From: Ophiura sarsii
Lineage: Eukaryota > Echinodermata > Ophiuroidea > Amphilepidida > Ophiuridae
DNA length: 64,000 nucleotides
Assembly (NCBI GenBank): GCA_035610835.1
Contig: CM069445.1
Location: 81,851,786-81,915,785, forward strand
Direction of reading: 5' to 3'
Positions 11,234-25,405 of this stretch are shown in pieces (position 1 is the first letter of the stretch; each line of letters starts with the position of its first letter). The notes under the pieces were generated by a model that worked only from the letters and a program-made list of their open reading frames with translations, made no database searches and was not told the DNA's origin. The position numbers and the translations under genes were made by a program.

Positions 11234-12212
11234 ACTTCTAGCCAAGGGTAACGTGACCCTCTATCTATAAAATCGCAAAACAGACCGCGTAGCCATTTGA
11301 CTCTAAATTTGGAGCTTTAGAGCCATTTTCTTGGCTATTTCTCGAGAAAATCATGTAAACTTCTTGATATTAACGTCCGACATTGATATAAATGGTGTTT
11401 TGAATGTAAATCAAGGCGTATTTAAGCGATTTGAACCCACCTTCCACTTCAAAACTCGGTTTTATTGGAAATGGCCATTGTGCGTTAAACGAAAATCTTA
11501 ATTATTTTTTTTGCATTTTTGGAATCATCATATAGCATTATGAAAAAGTGTCACTCTAAAAATTCAAATTCTACTCCTAACTGGAATTATGTCACAAAAT
11601 AGATTTTACTCTATACCCAAAATACCCCATTTTTCTCACTTTTTGGCCATTTTTGGCCCAAAAATGTTACATTTAAAGTCTGCTTTCATGACTAAAACGT
11701 GTATTTTTTGATTTTTCATTGTTTACATTGTATAATATATATGTTAATAGCATACATGACACATTTAATTATCGACAAACATGATAACTTAATCATATAA
11801 TCACTATATTACTCCGTATTCATTGCAGAGATACCTGTATGCCATTAATGGTTAAATTATGTGGGGGGGGGGGGGTAAAAGACCCCCGTATTTGTAGGGC
11901 AATAAAGCTTCTAAAAGCCATTTGTTTACTTAGAGTATCATGATTACCTAGTAAGCAAACTCGCAATTACATTTTTGTCACGATATTACCCCTAGGGTAT
12001 TGTGTTAAGCATTGAATGTACAATTTTAACGATTTGTTGCTCTTTTCTGAGCCAATGTGGGGCCAAATATGAATTTTGACAAAACGTTGACCTACATGAG
12101 AGTGATAAACTCTAAATAAAGCTTTGAACTTGAAAATGAGATAATTAACTCTTTAACTGAGATGCAAGTTACTTGATATAGACCTAAGAGGGAGTATTCT
12201 TGCACTTGGGGG
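11234..12212 (+). repeat. Satellite unit 9, short type A
   Basis: Short unit of 979 bp, junction at 11485-11489, 13 G run, GGGCAATAAAG background. A private A-to-T change gives CACTCTAAAAATTC. Confidence 0.97.
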
Positions 12213-13198
12213 ACTTCTAGCCAAGGGTAACGTGACCCTCTATCTATAAAATCGCAAAACAGACCGCGTAGCCATTTGACTCTAAATTTGGAGCTTTAGA
12301 GCCATTTTCTTGGCTATTTCTCGAGAAAATCATGTAAACTTCTTGATATTAACGTCCGACATTGATATAAATGGTGTTTTGAATGTAAATCAAGGCGTAT
12401 TTAAGCGATTTGAACCCACCTTCCACTTCAAAACTCGGTTTTATTGGAAATGGCCATTGTGCGTTAAACGAAAATCTTAATTATTTTTTTTGCATTTTTG
12501 GAATCATCATATAGCATTATGAAAAAGTGTCACTCAAAAAATTCAAATTCTACTCCTAACTGGAATTATGTCACAAAATAGATTTTACTCTATACCCAAA
12601 ATACCCCATTTTTCTCACTTTTTGGCCATTTTTGGCCCAAAAATGTTACATTTAAAGTCTGCTTTCATGACTAAAACGTGTATTTTTTGATTTTTCATTG
12701 TTTACATTGTATAATATATATGTTAATAGCATACATGACACATTTAATTATCAACAAACATGATAACTTAATCATATAATCACTATATTACTCCGTATTC
12801 ATTGCAGAGATACCTGTATGCCATTAATGGTTAAATTATGTGGGGGGGGGGGGGGGGGCGGTAAAAGACCCCCGTATTTGTAGGGCAATAAAGCTTCTAA
12901 AAGCCATTTGTTTACTTAGAGTATCATGATTACCTAGTAAGCAAACTCGCAATTACATTTTTGTCACGATATTACCCCTAGGGTATTGTGTTAAGCATTG
13001 AATGTACAATTTTAACGATTTGTTGCTCTTTTCTGAGCCAATGTGGGGCCAAATATGAATTTTGACAAAACGTTGACCTACATGAGAGTGATAAACTCTA
13101 AATAAAGCTTTGAACTTGAAAATGAGATAATTAACTCTTTAACTGAGATGCAAGTTACTTGATATAGACCTAAGAGGGAGTATTCTTGCACTTGGGGG
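12213..13198 (+). repeat. Satellite unit 10, short type A
   Basis: Short unit of 986 bp, junction at 12464-12468. Seventeen G are followed by CGG. It carries TATCAACAAAC instead of TATCGACAAAC. Both markers are shared with units 12 and 13 but not with unit 11. Confidence 0.97.
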
Positions 13199-14182
13199 AC
13201 TTCTAGCCAAGGGTAACGTGACCCTCTATCTATAAAATCGCAAAACAGACCGCGTAGCCATTTGACTCTAAATTTGGAGCTTTAGAGCCATTTTCTTGGC
13301 TATTTCTCGAGAAAATCATGTAAACTTCTTGATATTAACGTCCGACATTGATATAAATGGTGTTTTGAATGTAAATCAAGGCGTATTTAAGCGATTTGAA
13401 CCCACCTTCCACTTCAAAACTCGGTTTTATTGGAAATGGCCATTGTGCGTTAAACGAAAATCTTAATTATTTTTTTTGCATTTTTGGAATCATCATATAG
13501 CATTATGAAAAAGTGTCACTCAAAAAATTCAAATTCTACTCCTAACTGGAATTATGTCACAAAATAGATTTTACTCTATACCCAAAATACCCCATTTTTC
13601 TCACTTTTTGGCCATTTTTGGCCCAAAAATGTTACATTTAAAGTCTGCTTTCATGACTAAAACGTGTATTTTTTGATTTTTCATTGTTTACATTGTATAA
13701 TATATATGTTAATAGCATACATGACACATTTAATTATCGACAAACATGATAACTTAATCATATAATCACTATATTACTCCGTATTCATTGCAGAGATACC
13801 TGTATGCCATTAATGGTTAAATTATGTGGGGGGGGGGGGGGGGGGTAAAAGACCCCCGTATTTGTAGGGCAATAAAGCTTCTAAAAGCCATTTGTTTACT
13901 TAGAGTATCATGATTACCTAGTAAGCAAACTCGCAATTACATTTTTGTCACGATATTACCCCTAGGGTATTGTGTTAAGCATTGAATGTACAATTTTAAC
14001 GATTTGTTGCTCTTTTCTGAGCCAATGTGGGGCCAAATATGAATTTTGACAAAACGTTGACCTACATGAGAGTGATAAACTCTAAATAAAGCTTTGAACT
14101 TGAAAATGAGATAATTAACTCTTTAACTGAGATGCAAGTTACTTGATATAGACCTAAGAGGGAGTATTCTTGCACTTGGGGG
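13199..14182 (+). repeat. Satellite unit 11, short type A
   Basis: Short unit of 984 bp, junction at 13450-13454, pure 18 G run. It lacks the CGG and CAACAAAC markers of its neighbours 10 and 12. Confidence 0.97.
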
Positions 14183-15165
14183 ACTTCTAGCCAAGGGTAA
14201 CGTGACCCTCTATCTATAAAATCGCAAAACAGACCGCGTAGCCATTTGACTCTAAATTTGGAGCTTTAGAGCCATTTTCTTGGCTATTTCTCGAGAAAAT
14301 CATGTAAACTTCTTGATATTAACGTCCGACATTGATATAAATGGTGTTTTGAATGTAAATCAAGGCGTATTTAAGCGATTTGAACCCACCTTCCACTTCA
14401 AAACTCGGTTTTATTGGAAATGGCCATTGTGCGTTAAACGAAAATCTTAATTATTTTTTTTGCATTTTTGGAATCATCATATAGCATTATGAAAAAGTGT
14501 CACTCAAAAAATTCAAATTCTACTCCTAACTGGAATTATGTCACAAAATAGATTTTACTCTATACCCAAAATACCCCATTTTTCTCACTTTTTGGCCATT
14601 TTTGGCCCAAAAATGTTACATTTAAAGTCTGCTTTCATGACTAAAACGTGTATTTTTTGATTTTTCATTGTTTACATTGTATAATATATATGTTAATAGC
14701 ATACATGACACATTTAATTATCAACAAACATGATAACTTAATCATATAATCACTATATTACTCCGTATTCATTGCAGAGATACCTGTATGCCATTAATGG
14801 TTAAATTATGTGGGGGGGGGGGGGGCGGTAAAAGACCCCCGTATTTGTAGGGCAATAAAGCTTCTAAAAGCCATTTGTTTACTTAGAGTATCATGATTAC
14901 CTAGTAAGCAAACTCGCAATTACATTTTTGTCACGATATTACCCCTAGGGTATTGTGTTAAGCATTGAATGTACAATTTTAACGATTTGTTGCTCTTTTC
15001 TGAGCCAATGTGGGGCCAAATATGAATTTTGACAAAACGTTGACCTACATGAGAGTGATAAACTCTAAATAAAGCTTTGAACTTGAAAATGAGATAATTA
15101 ACTCTTTAACTGAGATGCAAGTTACTTGATATAGACCTAAGAGGGAGTATTCTTGCACTTGGGGG
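14183..15165 (+). repeat. Satellite unit 12, short type A
   Basis: Short unit of 983 bp, junction at 14434-14438. Fourteen G are followed by CGG, and CAACAAAC is present. Confidence 0.97.
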
Positions 15166-16149
15166 ACTTCTAGCCAAGGGTAACGTGACCCTCTATCTAT
15201 AAAATCGCAAAACAGACCGCGTAGCCATTTGACTCTAAATTTGGAGCTTTAGAGCCATTTTCTTGGCTATTTCTCGAGAAAATCATGTAAACTTCTTGAT
15301 ATTAACGTCCGACATTGATATAAATGGTGTTTTGAATGTAAATCAAGGCGTATTTAAGCGATTTGAACCCACCTTCCACTTCAAAACTCGGTTTTATTGG
15401 AAATGGCCATTGTGCGTTAAACGAAAATCTTAATTATTTTTTTTGCATTTTTGGAATCATCATATAGCATTATGAAAAAGTGTCACTCAAAAAATTCAAA
15501 TTCTACTCCTAACTGGAATTATGTCACAAAATAGATTTTACTCTATACCCAAAATACCCCATTTTTCTCACTTTTTGGCCATTTTTGGCCCAAAAATGTT
15601 ACATTTAAAGTCTGCTTTCATGACTAAAACGTGTATTTTTTGATTTTTCATTGTTTACATTGTATAATATATATGTTAATAGCATACATGACACATTTAA
15701 TTATCAACAAACATGATAACTTAATCATATAATCACTATATTACTCCGTATTCATTGCAGAGATACCTGTATGCCATTAATGGTTAAATTATGTGGGGGG
15801 GGGGGGGGGCGGTAAAAGACCCCCGTATTTGTAGGGCAATAAAGCTTCTAAAAGCCATTTGTTTACTTAGAGTATCATGATTACCTAGTAAGCAAACTCG
15901 CAATTACATTTTTGTCACGATATTACCCCTAGGGTATTGTGTTAAGCATTGAATGTACAATTTTAACGATTTGTTGCTCTTTTCTGAGCCAATGTGGGGC
16001 CAAATATGAATTTTGACAAAACGTTGACCTACATGAGAGTGATAAACTCTAAATAAAGCTTTGAACTTGAAAATGAGATAATTAACTCTTTAACTGAGAT
16101 GCAAGTTACTTGATATAGACCTAAGAGGGAGTATTCTTGCACTTGGGGG
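15166..16149 (+). repeat. Satellite unit 13, short type A
   Basis: Short unit of 984 bp, junction at 15417-15421. Fifteen G are followed by CGG, and CAACAAAC is present. It closes a run of five consecutive short units (9-13). Confidence 0.97.
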
Positions 16150-17604
16150 ACTTCTAGCCAAGGGTAACGTGACCCTCTATCTATAAAATCGCAAAACAGA
16201 CCGCGTAGCCATTTGACTCTAAATTTGGAGCTTTAGAGCCATTTTCTTGGCTATTTCTCGAGAAAATCATGTAAACTTCTTGATATTAACGTCCGACATT
16301 GATATAAATGGTGTTTTGAATGTAAATCAAGGCGTATTTAAGCGATTTGAACCCACCTTCCACTTCAAAACTCGGTTTTATTGGAAATGGCCATTGTGCG
16401 TTAAAGGGCGCACCACACCAAATATCTTTCTCATTGAAATACGTGTAAAAGTGCCATATTTCAAGACACCTTTTCTACCCTCCGGTTACATTTATTGCAT
16501 ACTTGTCACCTATGACCATTTTCAGTAACATCTCAACTTTAATTTAAGCCTTGTTTCATGAGGGGTTATTAAGCTAAATTTTCCGCTACGGACCTGCAAA
16601 CAGCGCCCTCACTTTTCACGTTTTCTGGCATGCCTGTTCACCATTTAGGCAGGTGCTTACGCCCTGGGCACTATTTAGGTCGATAAATTAAAAATATCGT
16701 ATTTTATCATTGTAGGTGCAACGGATAGGTCCCACTCGTTAATTTAAATACAAACATACCATCCCCGGAGAAACAAATTGCCCGAAAACTTCACATTTAC
16801 AAGCCTAGTCTTCGTGCTTTTCCGGAACTATTATAGGATTACACGAATTGCGCATTGATTTGGTGTGGTGCTCTCTTTAACGAAAATCTTAATTATTTTT
16901 TTTGCATTTTTGGAATCATCATATAGCATTATGAAAAAGTGTCACTCAAAAAATTCAAATTCTACTCCTAACTGGAATTATGTCACAAAATAGATTTTAC
17001 TCTATACCCAAAATACCCCATTTTTCTCACTTTTTGGCCATTTTTGGCCCAAAAATGTTACATTTAAAGTCTGCTTTCATGACTAAAACGTGTATTTTTT
17101 GATTTTTCATTGTTTACATTGTATAATATATATGTTAATAGCATACATGACACATTTAATTATCGACAAACATGATAACTTAATCATATAATCACTATAT
17201 TACTCCGTATTCATTGCAGAGATACCTGTATGCCATTAATGGTTAAATTATGTGGGGGGGGGGGGGGTAAAAGACCCCCGTATTTGTAGGACAATAAAGC
17301 TTCTAAAAGCCATTTGTTTACTTAGAGTATCATGATTACCTAGTAAGCAAACTCGCAATTACATTTTTGTCACGATATTACCCCTAGGGTATTGTGTTAA
17401 GCATTGAATGTACAATTTTAACGATTTGTTGCTCTTTTCTGAGCCAATGTGGGGTCAAATATGAATTTTGACAAAACGTTGACCTACATGAGAGTGATAA
17501 ACTCTAAATAAAGCTTTGAACTTGAAAATGAGATAATTAACTCTTTAACTGAGATGCAAGTTACTTGATATAGACCTAAGAGGGAGTATTCTTGCACTTG
17601 GGGG
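16150..17604 (+). repeat. Satellite unit 14, full
   Basis: Full unit of 1455 bp, element at 16405-16876 (one T short), 14 G run. It shares GCAAACAGC, the missing T in CACTTTTTCACG and GGGGTCAAAT with unit 15, a recent neighbour duplication. Confidence 0.97.
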
Positions 17605-19066
17605 ACTTCTAGCCAAGGGTAACGTGACCCTCTATCTATAAAATCGCAAAACAGACCGCGTAGCCATTTGACTCTAAATTTGGAGCTTTAGAGCCATTTT
17701 CTTGGCTATTTCTCGAGAAAATCATGTAAACTTCTTGATATTAACGTCCGACATTGATATAAATGGTGTTTTGAATGTAAATCAAGGCGTATTTAAGCGA
17801 TTTGAACCCACCTTCCACTTCAAAACTCGGTTTTATTGGAAATGGCCATTGTGCGTTAAAGGGCGCACCACACCAAATATCTTTCTCATTGAAATACGTG
17901 TAAAAGTGCCATATTTCAAGACACCTTTTCTACCCTCCGGTTACATTTATTGCATACTTGTCACCTATGACCATTTTCAGTAACATCTCAACTTTAATTT
18001 AAGCCTTGTTTCATGAGGGGTTATTAAGCTAAATTTTCCGCTACGGACCTGCAAACAGCGCCCTCACTTTTCACGTTTTCTGGCATGCCTGTTCACCATT
18101 TAGGCAGGTGCTTACGCCCTGGGCACTATTTAGGTCGATAAATTAAAAATATCGTATTTTATCATTGTAGGTGCAACGGATAGGTCCCACTCGTTAATTT
18201 AAATACAAACATACCATCCCCGGAGAAACAAATTGCCCGAAAACTTCACATTTACAAGCCTAGTCTTCGTGCTTTTCCGGAACTATTATAGGATTACACG
18301 AATTGCGCATTGATTTGGTGTGGTGCTCTCTTTTAACGAAAATCTTAATTATTTTTTTTGCATTTTTGGAATCATCATATAGCATTATGAAAAAGTGTCA
18401 CTCAAAAAATTCAAATTCTACTCCTAACTGGAATTATGTCACAAAATAGATTTTACTCTATACCCAAAATACCCCATTTTTCTCACTTTTTGGCCATTTT
18501 TGGCCCAAAAATGTTACATTTAAAGTCTGCTTTCATGACTAAAACGTGTATTTTTTGATTTTTCATTGTTTACATTGTATAATATATATGTTAATAGCAT
18601 ACATGACACATTTAATTATCGACAAACATGATAACTTAATCATATAATCACTATATTACTCCGTATTCATTGCAGAGATACCTGTATGCCATTAATGGTT
18701 AAATTATGTGGGGGGGGGGGGGGGGTGGGTAAAAGACCCCCGTATTTGTAGGACAATAAAGCTTCTAAAAGCCATTTGTTTACTTAGAGTATCATGATTA
18801 CCTAGTAAGCAAACTCGCAATTACATTTTTGTCACGATATTACCCCTAGGGTATTGTGTTAAGCATTGAATGTACAATTTTAACGATTTGTTGCTCTTTT
18901 CTGAGCCAATGTGGGGTCAAATATGAATTTTGACAAAACGTTGACCTACATGAGAGTGATAAACTCTAAATAAAGCTTTGAACTTGAAAATGAGATAATT
19001 AACTCTTTAACTGAGATGCAAGTTACTTGATATAGACCTAAGAGGGAGTATTCTTGCACTTGGGGG
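17605..19066 (+). repeat. Satellite unit 15, full
   Basis: Full unit of 1462 bp, element at 17860-18332. It has the unit 14 markers plus one extra T at the right border of the element (CTCTTTTAACG). The G run is impure: 16 G, then TGGG. Confidence 0.97.
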
Positions 19067-20050
19067 ACTTCTAGCCAAGGGTAACGTGACCCTCTATCTA
19101 TAAAATCGCAAAACAGACCGCGTAGCCATTTGACTCTAAATTTGGAGCTTTAGAGCCATTTTCTTGGCTATTTCTCGAGAAAATCATGTAAACTTCTTGA
19201 TATTAACGTCCGACATTGATATAAATGGTGTTTTGAATGTAAATCAAGGCGTATTTAAGCGATTTGAACCCACCTTCCACTTCAAAACTCGGTTTTATTG
19301 GAAATGGCCATTGTGCGTTAAACGAAAATCTTAATTATTTTTTTTGCATTTTTGGAATCATCATATAGCATGTATGAAAAAGTGTCACTCAAAAAATTCA
19401 AATTCTACTCCTAACTGGAATTATGTCACAAAATAGATTTTACTCTATACCCAAAATACCCCATTTTTCTCACTTTTTGGCCATTTTTGGCCCAAAAATG
19501 TTACATTTAAAGTCTGCTTTCATGACTAAAACGTGTATTTTTTGATTTTTCATTGTTTACATTGTATAATATATATGTTAATAGCATACATGACACATTT
19601 AATTATCGACAAACATGATAACTTAATCATATAATCACTATATTACTCCGTATTCATTGCAGAGATACCTGTATGCCATTAATGGTTAAATTATGTGGGG
19701 GGGGGGGGGGGGGTAAAAGACCCCCGTATTTGTAGGGCAATAAAGCTTCTAAAAGCCATTTGTTTACTTAGAGTATCATGATTACCTAGTAAGCAAACTC
19801 GCAATTACATTTTTGTCACGATATTACCCCTAGGGTATTGTGTTAAGCATTGAATGTACAATTTTAACGATTTGTTGCTCTTTTCTGAGCCAATGTGGGG
19901 CCAAATATGAATTTTGACAAAACGTTGACCTACATGAGAGTGATAAACTCTAAATAAAGCTTTGAACTTGAAAATGAGATAATTAACTCTTTAACTGAGA
20001 TGCAAGTTACTTGATATAGACCTAAGAGGGAGTATTCTTGCACTTGGGGG
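19067..20050 (+). repeat. Satellite unit 16, short type A
   Basis: Short unit of 984 bp, junction at 19318-19322, 17 G run, GGGCAATAAAG background. A one-base insertion gives AGCATGTATGAAA. Confidence 0.97.
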
Positions 20051-21028
20051 ACTTCTAGCCAAGGGTAACGTGACCCTCTATCTATAAAATCGCAAAACAG
20101 ACCGCGTAGCCATTTGACTCTAAATTTGGAGCTTTAGAGCCATTTTCTTGGCTATTTCTCGAGAAAATCATGTAAACTTCTTGATATTAACGTCCGACAT
20201 TGATATAAATGGTGTTTTGAATGTAAATCAAGGCGTATTTAAGCGATTTGAACCCACCTTCCACTTCAAAACTCGGTTTTATTGGAAATGGCCATTGTGC
20301 GTTAAACGAAAATCTTAATTATTTTTTTTGCATTTTTGGAATCATCATATAGCATTATGAAAAAGTGTCACTCAAAAAATTCAAATTCTACTCCTAACTG
20401 GAATTATGTCACAAAATAGATTTTACTCTATACCCAAAATACCCCATTTTTCTCACTTTTTGGCCATTTTTGGCCCAAAAATGTTACATTTAAAGTCTGC
20501 TTTCATGACTAAAACGTGTATTTTTTGATTTTTCATTGTTTACATTGTATAATATATATGTTAATAGCATACATGACACATTTAATTATCGACAAACATG
20601 ATAACTTAATCATATAATCACTATATTACTCCGTATTCATTGCAGAGATACCTGTATGCCATTAATGGTTAAATTATGTGGGGGGGGGGGGTAAAAGACC
20701 CCCGTATTTGTAGGGCAATAAAGCTTCTAAAAGCCATTTGTTTACTTAGAGTATCATGATTACCTAGTAAGCAAACTCGCAATTACATTTTTGTCACGAT
20801 ATTACCCCTAGGGTATTGTGTTAAGCATTGAATGTACAATTTTAACGATTTGTTGCTCTTTTCTGAGCCAATGTGGGGCCAAATATGAATTTTGACAAAA
20901 CGTTGACCTACATGAGAGTGATAAACTCTAAATAAAGCTTTGAACTTGAAAATGAGATAATTAACTCTTTAACTGAGATGCAAGTTACTTGATATAGACC
21001 TAAGAGGGAGTATTCTTGCACTTGGGGG
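20051..21028 (+). repeat. Satellite unit 17, short type A
   Basis: Short unit of 978 bp, the smallest in the window. Junction at 20302-20306, 12 G run, GGGCAATAAAG background. Confidence 0.97.
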
Positions 21029-22488
21029 ACTTCTAGCCAAGGGTAACGTGACCCTCTATCTATAAAATCGCAAAACAGACCGCGTAGCCATTTGACTCTA
21101 AATTTGGAGCTTTAGAGCCATTTTCTTGGCTATTTCTCGAGAAAATCATGTAAACTTCTTGATATTAACGTCCGACATTGATATAAATGGTGTTTTGAAT
21201 GTAAATCAAGGCGTATTTAAGCGATTTGAACCCACCTTCCACTTCAAAACTCGGTTTTATTGGAAATGGCCATTGTGCGTTAAAGGGCGCACCACACCAA
21301 ATATCTTTCTCATTGAAATACGTGTAAAAGTGCCATATTTCAAGACACCTTTTCTACCCTCCGGTTACATTTATTGCATACTTGTCACCTATGACCATTT
21401 TCAGTAACATCTCAACTTTAATTTAAGCCTTGTTTCATGAGGGGTTATTAAGCTAAATTTTCCGCTACGGACCTGCACACAGCGCCCTCACTTTTTCACG
21501 TTTTCTGGCATGCCTGTTCACCATTTAGGCAGGTGCTTACGCCCTGGGCACTATTTAGGTCGATAAATTAAAAATATCGTATTTTATCATTGTAGGTGCA
21601 ACGGATAGGTCCCACTCGTTAATTTAAATACAAACATACCATCCCCGGAGAAACAAATTGCCCGAAAACTTCACATTTACAAGCCTAGTCTTCGTGCTTT
21701 TCCGGAACTATTATAGGATTACACGAATTGCGCATTGATTTGGTGTGGTGCTCTCTTTAACGAAAATCTTAATTATTTTTTTTGCATTTTTGGAATCATC
21801 ATATAGCATTATGAAAAAGTGTCACTCAAAAAATTCAAATTCTACTCCTAACTGGAATTATGTCACAAAATAGATTTTACTCTATACCCAAAATACCCCA
21901 TTTTTCTCACTTTTTGGCCATTTTTGGCCCAAAAATGTTACATTTAAAGTCTGCTTTCATGACTAAAACGTGTATTTTTTGATTTTTCATTGTTTACATT
22001 GTATAATATATATGTTAATAGCATACATGACACATTTAATTATCGACAAACATGATAACTTAATCATATAATCACTATATTACTCCGTATTCATTGCAGA
22101 GATACCTGTATGCCATTAATGGTTAAATTATGTGGGGGGGGGGGGGGGGGGTAAAAGACCCCCGTATTTGTAGGGCAATAAAGCTTCTAAAAGCCATTTG
22201 TTTACTTAGAGTATCATGATTACCTAGTAAGCAAACTCGCAATTACATTTTTGTCACGATATTACCCCTAGGGTATTGTGTTAAGCATTGAATGTACAAT
22301 TTTAACGATTTGTTGCTCTTTTCTGAGCCAATGTGGGGCCAAATATGAATTTTGACAAAACGTTGACCTACATGAGAGTGATAAACTCTAAATAAAGCTT
22401 TGAACTTGAAAATGAGATAATTAACTCTTTAACTGAGATGCAAGTTACTTGATATAGACCTAAGAGGGAGTATTCTTGCACTTGGGGG
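21029..22488 (+). repeat. Satellite unit 18, full
   Basis: Full unit of 1460 bp, element at 21284-21756, 18 G run. It carries the GGGCAATAAAG marker otherwise typical of type A short units, although the element is present. Confidence 0.97.
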
Positions 22489-23945
22489 ACTTCTAGCCAA
22501 GGGTAACGTGACCCTCTATCTATAAAATCGCAAAACAGACCGCGTAGCCATTTGACTCTAAATTTGGAGCTTTAGAGCCATTTTCTTGGCTATTTCTCGA
22601 GAAAATCATGTAAACTTCTTGATATTAACGTCCGACATTGATATAAATGGTGTTTTGAATGTAAATCAAGGCGTATTTAAGCGATTTGAACCCACCTTCC
22701 ACTTCAAAACTCGGTTTTATTGGAAATGGCCATTGTGCGTTAAAGGGCGCACCACACCAAATATCTTTCTCATTGAAATACGTGTAAAAGTGCCATATTT
22801 CAAGACACCTTTTCTACCCTCCGGTTACATTTATTGCATACTTGTCACCTATGACCATTTTCAGTAACATCTCAACTTTAATTTAAGCCTTGTTTCATGA
22901 GGGGTTATTAAGCTAAATTTTCCGCTACGGACCTGCACACAGCGCCCTCACTTTTTCACGTTTTCTGGCATGCCTGTTCACCATTTAGGCAGGTGCTTAC
23001 GCCCTGGGCACTATTTAGGTCGATAAATTAAAAATATCGTATTTTATCATTGTAGGTGCAACGGATAGGTCCCACTCGTTAATTTAAATACAAACATACC
23101 ATCCCCGGAGAAACAAATTGCCCGAAAACTTCACATTTACAAGCCTAGTCTTCGTGCTTTTCCGGAACTATTATAGGATTACACGAATTGCGCATTGATT
23201 TGGTGTGGTGCTCTCTTTAACGAAAATCTTAATTATTTTTTTTGCATTTTTGGAATCATCATATAGCATTATGAAAAAGTGTCACTCAAAAAATTCAAAT
23301 TCTACTCCTAACTGGAATTATGTCACAAAATAGATTTTACTCTATACCCAAAATACCCCATTTTTCTCACTTTTTGGCCATTTTGGGCCCAAAAATGTTA
23401 CATTTAAAGTCTGCTTTCATGACTAAAACGTGTATTTTTTGATTTTTCATTGTTTACATTGTATAATATATATGTTAATAGCATACATGACACATTTAAT
23501 TATCGACAAACATGATAACTTAATCATATAATCACTATATTACTCCGTATTCATTGCAGAGATACCTGTATGCCATTAATGGTTAAATTATGTGGGGGGG
23601 GGGGGGGGTAAAAGACCCCCGTATTTGTAGGGCAATAAAGCTTCTAAAAGCCATTTGTTTACTTAGAGTATCATGATTACCTAGTAAGCAAACTCGCAAT
23701 TACATTTTTGTCACGATATTACCCCTAGGGTATTGTGTTAAGCATTGAATGTACAATTTTAACGATTTGTTGCTCTTTTCTGAGCCAATGTGGGGCCAAA
23801 TATGAATTTTGACAAAACGTTGACCTACATGAGAGTGATAAACTCTAAATAAAGCTTTGAACTTGAAAATGAGATAATTAACTCTTTAACTGAGATGCAA
23901 GTTACTTGATATAGACCTAAGAGGGAGTATTCTTGCACTTGGGGG
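22489..23945 (+). repeat. Satellite unit 19, full
   Basis: Full unit of 1457 bp, element at 22744-23216, 15 G run, GGGCAATAAAG marker. A private T-to-G change gives CATTTTGGGCCC. Confidence 0.97.
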
Positions 23946-25405
23946 ACTTCTAGCCAAGGGTAACGTGACCCTCTATCTATAAAATCGCAAAACAGACCGC
24001 GTAGCCATTTGACTCTAAATTTGGAGCTTTAGAGCCATTTTCTTGGCTATTTCTCGAGAAAATCATGTAAACTTCTTGATATTAACGTCCGACATTGATA
24101 TAAATGGTGTTTTGAATGTAAATCAAGGCGTATTTAAGCGATTTGAACCCACCTTCCACTTCAAAACTCGGTTTTATTGGAAATGGCCATTGTGCGTTAA
24201 AGGGCGCACCACACCAAATATCTTTCTCATTGAAATACGTGTAAAAGTGCCATATTTCAAGACACCTTTTCTACCCTCCGGTTACATTTATTGCATACTT
24301 GTCACCTATGACCATTTTCAGTAACATCTCAACTTTAATTTAAGCCTTGTTTCATGAGGGGTTATTAAGCTAAATTTTCCGCTACGGACCTGCACACAGC
24401 GCCCTCACTTTTTCACGTTTTCTGGCATGCCTGTTCACCATTTAGGCAGGTGCTTACGCCCTGGGCACTATTTAGGTCGATAAATTAAAAATATCGTATT
24501 TTATCATTGTAGGTGCAACGGATAGGTCCCACTCGTTAATTTAAATACAAACATACCATCCCCGGAGAAACAAATTGCCCGAAAACTTCACATTTACAAG
24601 CCTAGTCTTCGTGCTTTTCCGGAACTATTATAGGATTACACGAATTGCGCATTGATTTGGTGTGGTGCTCTCTTTAACGAAAATCTTAATTATTTTTTTT
24701 GCATTTTTGGAATCATCATATAGCATTATGAAAAAGTGTCACTCAAAAAATTCAAATTCTACTCCTAACTGGAATTATGTCACAAAATAGATTTTACTCT
24801 ATACCCAAAATACCCCATTTTTCTCACTTTTTGGCCATTTTTGGCCCAAAAATGTTACATTTAAAGTCTGCTTTCATGACTAAAACGTGTATTTTTTGAT
24901 TTTTCATTGTTTACATTGTATAATATATATGTTAATAGCATACATGACACATTTAATTATCGACAAACATGATAACTTAATCATATAATCACTATATTAC
25001 TCCGTATTCATTGCAGAGATACCTGTATGCCATTAATGGTTAAATTATGTGGGGGGGGGGGGTGGGGGTAAAAGACCCCCGTATTTGTAGGGCAATAAAG
25101 CTTCTAAAAGCCATTTGTTTACTTAGAGTATCATGATTACCTAGTAAGCAAACTCGCAATTACATTTTTGTCACGATATTACCCCTAGGGTATTGTGTTA
25201 AGCATTGAATGTACAATTTTAACGATTTGTTGCTCTTTTCTGAGCCAATGTGGGGCCAAATATGAATTTTGACAAAACGTTGACCTACATGAGAGTGATA
25301 AACTCTAAATAAAGCTTTGAACTTGAAAATGAGATAATTAACTCTTTAACTGAGATGCAAGTTACTTGATATAGACCTAAGAGGGAGTATTCTTGCACTT
25401 GGGGG
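23946..25405 (+). repeat. Satellite unit 20, full
   Basis: Full unit of 1460 bp, element at 24201-24673. The G run is interrupted: 12 G, T, 5 G. It is the last unit with the GGGCAATAAAG marker. Confidence 0.97.
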
